A stretch of 64,000 nucleotides of DNA from a bacterium. Lineage in GTDB: Bacteria; Bacillota; Clostridia; Oscillospirales; Acutalibacteraceae. The stretch is from the NCBI GenBank assembly GCA_022774755.1, contig JALFLK010000010.1, positions 62,001-126,000 on the forward strand, in the 5' to 3' direction. Shown here in pieces: positions 59,415 to 64,000 of the stretch (position 1 is the first letter of the stretch; every line of letters starts with the position of its first letter). Under the pieces are notes generated by a model. The model was given only the letters and a program-made list of their open reading frames with translations. It did no database searches and was not told where the DNA came from. The position numbers were made by a program, and so were the translations under genes.

Positions 59415-60080
59415 ATGACAGAAGAAATGACTGCCGCAATAAATAAAACTATGGAAAATCTTAAAAGAAACAATATGAAGCCTTATTTCTGCAATACTAA
59501 GCAAGAGGCGAGAGAGCTTGTTTTGTCTTTGTTAAAACAGGGAGATACCGTAACCCACGGCGGTTCGGAAACCCTTAAACAAATCGGAATTATCGAGGAC
59601 TTAAAGTCGGGAAATTACAATTATCTTGACCGAAGCAAGCCCGGCCTTACAAGAGAACAGGTTGAAGAAGTTTACAGAAAATCTTATTCTGCGGATGTTT
59701 ATCTAACAAGCTCCAACGCAGTTACCGAAAACGGAGAGCTTTATAATGTTGACGGGAACTCAAACCGTGTTTCGGCAATACTTTACGGACCGAAAAGCGT
59801 AATTGCAGTCTGCGGTTACAATAAGATTGTAAAAGATATTAACGAGGCCGTTATGCGTGTTAAATGCGTTGCGGCGCCGAAGAACACCGTAAGATTAAAT
59901 ACGGGCACCTATTGCAGTGAAAAAGGCAGGTGCGTATCTGTTGATAAGCAGACAGATTCCCTGATGTGCGACGGCTGTCACAGTGAAGGAAGAGTATGCT
60001 GTAACTATGTTGTTTCTGCACAGCAGAGACACAAGGACAGAATTAAGGTTATAATTGTCGGCGAAGAATTAGGTTACTGA
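59415..60080 (+). CDS. LUD domain protein (LutC/DUF162-like)
   Basis: 221 residues. The LUD core has GDTVTHGGSETLKQIGI, then DVYLTSSNAVTENGELYNVDG, and SVIAVCGYNKIVKD. LutC-type proteins take part in lactate utilisation with Fe-S partners LutA/LutB, but none is near, and single-gene LUD proteins are common with unknown role. The C-terminal part has a cluster of Cys (CSEKGRC, CDGCHSEGRVCC) that could bind metal. Its promoter has a palindrome. Confidence 0.85.
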   Translation: MTEEMTAAINKTMENLKRNNMKPYFCNTKQEARELVLSLLKQGDTVTHGGSETLKQIGIIEDLKSGNYNYLDRSKPGLTREQVEEVYRKSYSADVYLTSSNAVTENGELYNVDGNSNRVSAILYGPKSVIAVCGYNKIVKDINEAVMRVKCVAAPKNTVRLNTGTYCSEKGRCVSVDKQTDSLMCDGCHSEGRVCCNYVVSAQQRHKDRIKVIIVGEELGY

Positions 60081-60115
60081 TTAGGCAACTGATTTCTATG
60101 TATAGCAACCGCCAA

Positions 60116-60147
60116 GGCTGTTCTTCATAGCTTTATGAAGAACAGCC
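60116..60147. other. Perfect 14-bp hairpin between convergent genes
   Basis: GGCTGTTCTTCATA (60116-60129), GCTT loop, TATGAAGAACAGCC (60134-60147). No T run on either strand, so 3'-end protection is more likely than termination. Confidence 0.5.
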
Positions 60148-60162
60148 GTAACAAAAGCAGGT

Positions 60163-60309
60163 TTATCTGTTGTTCTGATTCTGCTTCTGGTTATTGTTCT
60201 GATTGTTATTCTGATTGTTGTTTTGGTTGTTGTTCTGATTCTTGTTCTGGTTGTTATTCTGGTTTTTGTTCTGGTTGTTGTGATTGTTCTGGTTGAAGTT
60301 ATTATCCAT
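60163..60309 (-). CDS. 48-residue Asn/Gln-rich mini-protein
   Basis: Starts ATG 60309 seven bases after AAAGGAGGTG, one of the strongest ribosome sites in the window. After MDNNFNQNN it is Gln at positions 13, 17, 21, 25, 29, 33, 37 and 41 with Asn or Lys between, eight four-residue repeats, ending QNQNNR and TAA at 60163. No hydrophobic residues after residue 5, so it is disordered. The codons vary (AAC/AAT, CAG/CAA), which suggests selection for protein. Small Asn/Gln-rich clostridial proteins of this kind are sometimes linked to spores; no evidence is here. Confidence 0.72.
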   Translation of the reverse strand: MDNNFNQNNHNNQNKNQNNNQNKNQNNNQNNNQNNNQNNNQKQNQNNR

Positions 60310-60366
60310 AATGTCACACCTCCTTTTGAAAGTATTATTACCGTAAATTCAGGATTATATACACAT

Positions 60367-61695
60367 ATGGAAAATTTTTTAATTAAAATGCAGACCCTTT
60401 TAGGCGATGAGTACGAGGATTTTTTAAAATGCTGCGAGGGTGAAAACTATCGGGGACTTCGTGTTAATACGCTTAAATATACATTTGAAAAGCTGAATTC
60501 GGCTTTAGGCTTTCAGCTAAGAAAAACGCCCTTTTGCAAAAACGGCGCATACCTGCCGGAGAATTTTACTTCTCCCGGCAATCATCCCCTGCACCACGCA
60601 GGAGCATTCTACATTCAGGAGCCGTCGGCAACCTCGGCGGTAACTGTTCTTGCAGTTGAAAAAGGCGACAGGGTTTTGGATTTATGCGCAGCTCCCGGCG
60701 GAAAGTCAACCCAAATTGCAGGAGACTTAATGGGCACAGGCTTGATTTGGTCAAATGAAATCGTAAAAAGCAGAGCTAATGTTCTTTTATCGAATTTTGA
60801 ACGAATGGGTGTTGCAAACGGCGTTGTGTCCTGCTGTCACCCCGAAGTCCTGTGCAGTCAGCTTGAGGGTTACTTTGACAAAGTGCTTGTGGACGCTCCC
60901 TGCAGCGGAGAGGGAATGTTCCGCAAAAACTCAAAGGCGCAGGAGCAATGGACACAGGAGCACTCTCAAGCCTGCAGTAATCGTCAGCTTCAGATTTTGG
61001 AAAGCGCAAAAACTGCACTTAAACCCGGCGGAGTTATGGTGTATTCAACCTGTACCTTTTCAAGGGAAGAGAACGAGGATGTAATAAGGCAATTTTTGCA
61101 GAAAAATCCCGACTTTGAACTTATTGAGCCTTCGGTTGATTTCGGCAGACGGACAATGGAGTACGCTGTAAGGATTTTTCCTATGGACGGCGGAGAGGGG
61201 CATTTTATTGCAAAACTGCGGAAAAAGCCCTGTGAGAATTATTTTTCTGTTCCCGAGATTTCAGACGGAGGTTTATCAAAAACAGAGCAAAATAATGCGG
61301 AAAGCTTTTTAGGCGAAATAATAAAAAATCCTGCTAAGTTAGGCAGAATAGAAAAAATCGGGGACAAGCTGTACGCAAGTACATTTGATATTCCAAAGGT
61401 TAAGGAAGTTCAGATTCTGCGTAAGGGAGTGCTTATCGGAGAAATCAAAAAGAACAGAATCGAGCCGTGTCATCATATGTTTATGACCCTGAAAAAAGAA
61501 GATTTCATAAACTGCGTTGACCTTGACCTGAAAGACCCGAGGACAGAAAGCTTCCTCCACGGCGAAGAAATACAGGTTGACTTATCACTCAAAGGCTATA
61601 CGGTGGTGTGCATTGACGGCGTTTCCTGCGGATTCGGCAAGGCGTCAATGGGCAGACTGAAAAATAAATATCCCAAAGGATTAAGGATTTTATAA
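60367..61695 (+). CDS. RsmB/NOP-family 16S rRNA m5C methyltransferase (RsmF-like)
   Basis: 442 residues from ATG 60367; the frame is open upstream across the mini-protein region of the other strand, so no earlier start is accepted. SAM motif LDLCAAPGGKSTQIAGD near 103, motif IV DAPCSGEGMFRK near 178, motif VI STCTFSREENED near 226: the two catalytic cysteines are present. N-terminal RNA-binding region about 1-75; the C-terminal part has a PUA/FAU-type domain (about 300-440). It overlaps rsmA by one base. Confidence 0.9.
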   Translation: MENFLIKMQTLLGDEYEDFLKCCEGENYRGLRVNTLKYTFEKLNSALGFQLRKTPFCKNGAYLPENFTSPGNHPLHHAGAFYIQEPSATSAVTVLAVEKGDRVLDLCAAPGGKSTQIAGDLMGTGLIWSNEIVKSRANVLLSNFERMGVANGVVSCCHPEVLCSQLEGYFDKVLVDAPCSGEGMFRKNSKAQEQWTQEHSQACSNRQLQILESAKTALKPGGVMVYSTCTFSREENEDVIRQFLQKNPDFELIEPSVDFGRRTMEYAVRIFPMDGGEGHFIAKLRKKPCENYFSVPEISDGGLSKTEQNNAESFLGEIIKNPAKLGRIEKIGDKLYASTFDIPKVKEVQILRKGVLIGEIKKNRIEPCHHMFMTLKKEDFINCVDLDLKDPRTESFLHGEEIQVDLSLKGYTVVCIDGVSCGFGKASMGRLKNKYPKGLRIL

Positions 61696-62561
61696 TGGAA
61701 AACTTATCAAATATCGGCACAATTAAAGACATACTCTTAAAAAACGGTTTTTCCTTTTCAAAATCGCTGGGGCAGAATTTTTTGATAAACCCAACGGTTT
61801 GCCCAAGAATGGCGGAGCTTTCCACAGCTGATGATGAAACGGGAGTTTTGGAAATCGGGCCCGGTATCGGCGTGCTTACAAACGAGCTTGCAAAGATTGC
61901 AAAAAAGATTGTTGCCGTTGAGCTTGACAAAAGGCTGATACCCGTTTTGGGGCAAACCCTTGGCGAGTACGATAATGTGAAAATCATCAACGGCGACGTA
62001 ATGAAAATAGACCTTAAAAGTCTGATAGAGCAGGAGTTCGGCAATATGAGGGTTGTGGTTTGTGCGAATTTGCCCTACTACATTACTTCCCCTGTGATTA
62101 TGCGTTTGTTGGAGGAAAATCTGCCTGTTTCGGCGATTACGGTAATGGTGCAAAAAGAGGCAGGTCAGCGGATTTGCGCAAAGGTGGGTACCCGTTCAAG
62201 CGGAGCGCTGACGGTTGCCGTTAATTATTACAGCAAGCCCTCCATGCTTTTTGAGGTGAGCGCAGGCTCATTTATGCCTGCTCCAAAGGTGGATTCCTGC
62301 GTTATTCGTATGGATATAGGGGACAATCCCACCGTTGAAGTAAAGGACAGAGCTTCGTTTTTAAAGATTGTAAAAAGTGCCTTCGGTCAAAGAAGAAAAA
62401 CTCTCCCCAATGCCTTGAGCGCAGGTCTTGGAATCAGCAAGCAGTCAGTAAGTGAAATATTGAACAAATCGCAGGTTCCTTTGAATTCAAGAGCCGAACA
62501 GCTTACAATGGAGCAGTTTGGCGTAATTGCCGATAATTACTACACCTTTGGAAAGGAATAA
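61695..62561 (+). CDS. rsmA: 16S rRNA (adenine1518-N6/adenine1519-N6)-dimethyltransferase
   Basis: 288 residues, KsgA family. SLGQNFLINP at the start, SAM motif LEIGPGIGVLTNELAKI near 52, and the catalytic NLPYYITSPV near 125. The C-terminal domain (GQRRKTLPNAL) is intact. Adds four methyls to the 3' end of 16S rRNA in 30S assembly. It starts on the last base of the upstream methyltransferase's stop, so the two rRNA methylases are co-expressed. Confidence 0.95.
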   Translation: MENLSNIGTIKDILLKNGFSFSKSLGQNFLINPTVCPRMAELSTADDETGVLEIGPGIGVLTNELAKIAKKIVAVELDKRLIPVLGQTLGEYDNVKIINGDVMKIDLKSLIEQEFGNMRVVVCANLPYYITSPVIMRLLEENLPVSAITVMVQKEAGQRICAKVGTRSSGALTVAVNYYSKPSMLFEVSAGSFMPAPKVDSCVIRMDIGDNPTVEVKDRASFLKIVKSAFGQRRKTLPNALSAGLGISKQSVSEILNKSQVPLNSRAEQLTMEQFGVIADNYYTFGKE

Positions 62562-62565
62562 TTTT

Positions 62566-63078
62566 ATGAGCAGCCAAAAGGAGAATTTTACGCAAACTGA
62601 GCCGACGGCGGAAAATGTACCCCCAAATGTGTCGGAAAGCATAGCGGATAATACAGAGGAAAATGCCGTGGATAATATCACGGAAGAAAATATCACGGAG
62701 GCTACTTCGTTTCCGGCTCACGGCTTTTGGAACAGGCAGAAAGAAAAAGTGCCGAAAATGAACATTCTTTACAAAACTGCACTTGTTTTGTTTGTTGCTG
62801 CAATAGGACTTTTAATTGCGTCAATGGTAATTTGCCTTGTTGAGGGCGACAAGGAACATAGGAGCTTTTTGTCAATGCTTTTTTCCCGGATTAGCATAGG
62901 CTTGTCGTTTATAGGCGTAATTTTCGCCTGCGTCAGCAAGGAGAAAAAACAGACCCCAAAAACAAGAAAACACTTTTTCTCCAATGATTTTCAGGAAGAA
63001 CAGTATTATGAAGACTCGGAAGAAGATTTCGCAGAAGAATCCGAAAACATTTCCCGACACACGACTATGGAGGAATAA
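62566..63078 (+). CDS. Small membrane protein of unknown function
   Basis: 170 residues from ATG 62566 behind GGAAAGG, four bp after rsmA. A long acidic Thr/Glu/Asn-rich tail (1-58), then two hydrophobic helices (about 66-90 and 98-118), then a basic and Tyr/Glu/Asp-rich tail (YYEDSEEDFAEESEN). No family recognised. Its position after rsmA suggests co-transcription; it ends 40 bp before the zeta-like gene. Confidence 0.65.
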   Translation: MSSQKENFTQTEPTAENVPPNVSESIADNTEENAVDNITEENITEATSFPAHGFWNRQKEKVPKMNILYKTALVLFVAAIGLLIASMVICLVEGDKEHRSFLSMLFSRISIGLSFIGVIFACVSKEKKQTPKTRKHFFSNDFQEEQYYEDSEEDFAEESENISRHTTMEE

Positions 63079-63118
63079 TTATGTGCTTTATATGCGAGAG
63101 AATAGAGAGGATGATATT

Positions 63119-63691
63119 GTGAACAATTACATCTTAATTGCAGGGGTAAACGGTACAGGAAAATCAAGCCTAAGAGGTGTTCTTGAGGGACAGAATGTTT
63201 CGCTTGGCCACATCATTGATGCCGATAAAATAGCAAAGGAGAATAATTACAATAATATTCTTGCCGGCAAAAAAGCTATTGAAGAAATTGATTACTGCCT
63301 TAGTAACAATCTTACCTTTACTCAGGAGACCACCCTCGCAGGGCACAGAACAGAAAAAACCGTAAAACGGGCACGAAAGCAGGGCTATTACATTACTCTT
63401 TATTATGTTGGACTGAATTCAGACAAAGAGAGCATTTTGAGAATAGCAAACAGAGTTCGCAAGGGAGGACATAACATTCCGGAAGAGGATGTAATTCGCC
63501 GTTTCGGAAACAGATTTGATGACCTGAAAAAAATACTTCCTTTTTGCGATAAGGTGATTTTTTACGATAATGAAAACGGCTTTGTAAAAGTAGCGGAAAT
63601 TGTAAATAACACCTTTAATTTCACTAACGGTTATCGCCCGTTATGGATTAAAGAATTTTTTACTTCGTGCAAACAAAACGGTTTATTGTAA
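63119..63691 (+). CDS. Zeta toxin-like P-loop kinase/ATPase
   Basis: 190 residues from GTG 63119 eight bases after AGAGG; the frame is open upstream inside the previous gene. Walker A GVNGTGKSS at 9-17, then HIIDADKIAKENN with the substrate Asp and the TFTQETTLAGHRT loop as in COG4185/zeta-toxin relatives. These are small NTPases or UDP-GlcNAc kinases. No antitoxin gene is visible next to it, so a toxin role is not supported by context. Confidence 0.78.
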   Translation: MNNYILIAGVNGTGKSSLRGVLEGQNVSLGHIIDADKIAKENNYNNILAGKKAIEEIDYCLSNNLTFTQETTLAGHRTEKTVKRARKQGYYITLYYVGLNSDKESILRIANRVRKGGHNIPEEDVIRRFGNRFDDLKKILPFCDKVIFYDNENGFVKVAEIVNNTFNFTNGYRPLWIKEFFTSCKQNGLL

Positions 63692-63715
63692 TAAAAATAA
63701 ATTATTCTGACAAAT

Positions 63716-63752
63716 AAAAAGGATTGGCGGTTTATTTATGCCAATCCTTTTG
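63716..63752. terminator. Bidirectional terminator between convergent genes
   Basis: AAAAAGGATTGGC (63716-63728) and GCCAATCCTTTT (63740-63751) with T runs on both strands, for the zeta-like gene and the gene on the minus strand. Confidence 0.85.
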
Positions 63753-63781
63753 CTGTTTATTCAAATTCGCCCTTTATACAA

Positions 63782-64000
63782 TTATTGATTCAAACTGTTG
63801 TAAAAATCAACTGCGCCGTTGATTTCTTCCTCATTGGGGTGATTTTTTGATATACCGCCGATTAACCTAAAGGGTCCGTATGTGTCATATCCACGGCAAC
63901 CGTATTCGCCGAGAATATTTGCGTTTTTGTCTTGTATTGCTTCTCTTATGGATTTTGAGTAGTCCTTGTTTTTGGAACCGCTGGTGTAAATAAAAAATAC
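63782..64000 (-). CDS. Flavodoxin-like protein, C-terminal part (5' end outside window)
   Basis: The minus strand is open from the window end to TAA at 63782, 72 residues seen. ILGEYGCRGYDTYGPFRLIGG, then HPNEEEINGAVDFYNSL, is the C-terminal signature of a flavodoxin-family group in Firmicutes that uses FMN for low-potential electron transfer. The FMN-phosphate loop lies beyond the window. Single fragment; it converges with the zeta-like gene. Confidence 0.8.
   Translation of the reverse strand, partial: VFFIYTSGSKNKDYSKSIREAIQDKNANILGEYGCRGYDTYGPFRLIGGISKNHPNEEEINGAVDFYNSLNQ

Noticed and set aside
60223-60366. N-terminal extension of the rRNA methyltransferase frame rich in Val and Leu
   Set aside because: It is the other strand of the Asn/Gln repeat gene; the real start is ATG 60367 with the family N-terminus.

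Overview
The window reads as chromosomal DNA of an anaerobic, low-GC Gram-positive bacterium, most likely a gut Clostridium-class organism of the Ruminococcaceae/Oscillospirales type. The reasons are: three secreted proteins with type I dockerin modules, a group II ECF transporter core, oxygen defence by desulfoferrodoxin, N-terminal-rubredoxin rubrerythrin and PerR, Gram-positive SOS boxes of the form GAAC-N4-GTTC, lipobox-type lipoproteins, and many TTG/GTG starts behind strong AGGAGG-type ribosome sites. This is inference from gene content; no rRNA is present.

Layout. 1-9.8 kb (+) is a housekeeping run: end of glmM, an rRNA-type methyltransferase, ecfA1-ecfA2-ecfT-truA with overlapping ends, a DUF5711-like protein, a CvpA-like protein, pgsA, and a ClpC-like unfoldase whose N-domain is replaced by a zinc-binding segment; then a tRNA-Gly(TCC) gene with its own promoter and terminator. 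10.1-27.2 kb (+) is the most unusual part: a 7TM sensor without a visible kinase core, a histidine kinase and a NarL-type regulator in an overlapping operon, a small lipoprotein behind a palindrome that fits a NarL-family activator site, a stand-alone receiver with Glu in place of the phospho-acceptor Asp, two large secreted beta-helix/Ig/dockerin proteins, and between them six small lipoprotein, membrane and zinc-ribbon genes. 27.4-39.6 kb holds a C39-like membrane protein, an acyl-CoA synthetase, a three-copy hairpin repeat, an SOS-controlled dinB pair, a branched-chain amino-acid ABC operon (livKHMGF) with an attenuator-like leader, and a phosphoglucomutase.

39.9-49.8 kb carries a membrane protein, thioredoxin, ferritin and desulfoferrodoxin, a MarR-MATE pair with a clear operator, a PlsY-like/glycolipid glycosyltransferase pair, a dockerin-S41 protein, and tcdA with a small neighbour. 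50-54 kb contains a class II amidotransferase, a LysR regulator and its probable target metY, with a LysR-type T-N11-A site, a 23-codon mini-ORF and a leader hairpin shared by the two genes. 53.9-64 kb has a purine permease pseudogene beside hpt, a GH3 lipoprotein, a hydrolase, perR-rubrerythrin, an amidase, a LUD protein, a 48-residue Asn/Gln-rich mini-protein, two rRNA methyltransferases, a zeta-toxin-like P-loop protein and the end of a flavodoxin-like gene.

How it works together. The clearest candidate for something new is the 10.1-27.2 kb block: an envelope-sensing phosphorelay that probably switches on a lipoprotein, a receiver-like protein and a giant dockerin protein. No cohesin or scaffoldin is in the window, so where the dockerins attach is unknown. 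Regulatory features (promoters, operators, attenuator, hairpins) were read by eye and are predictions.
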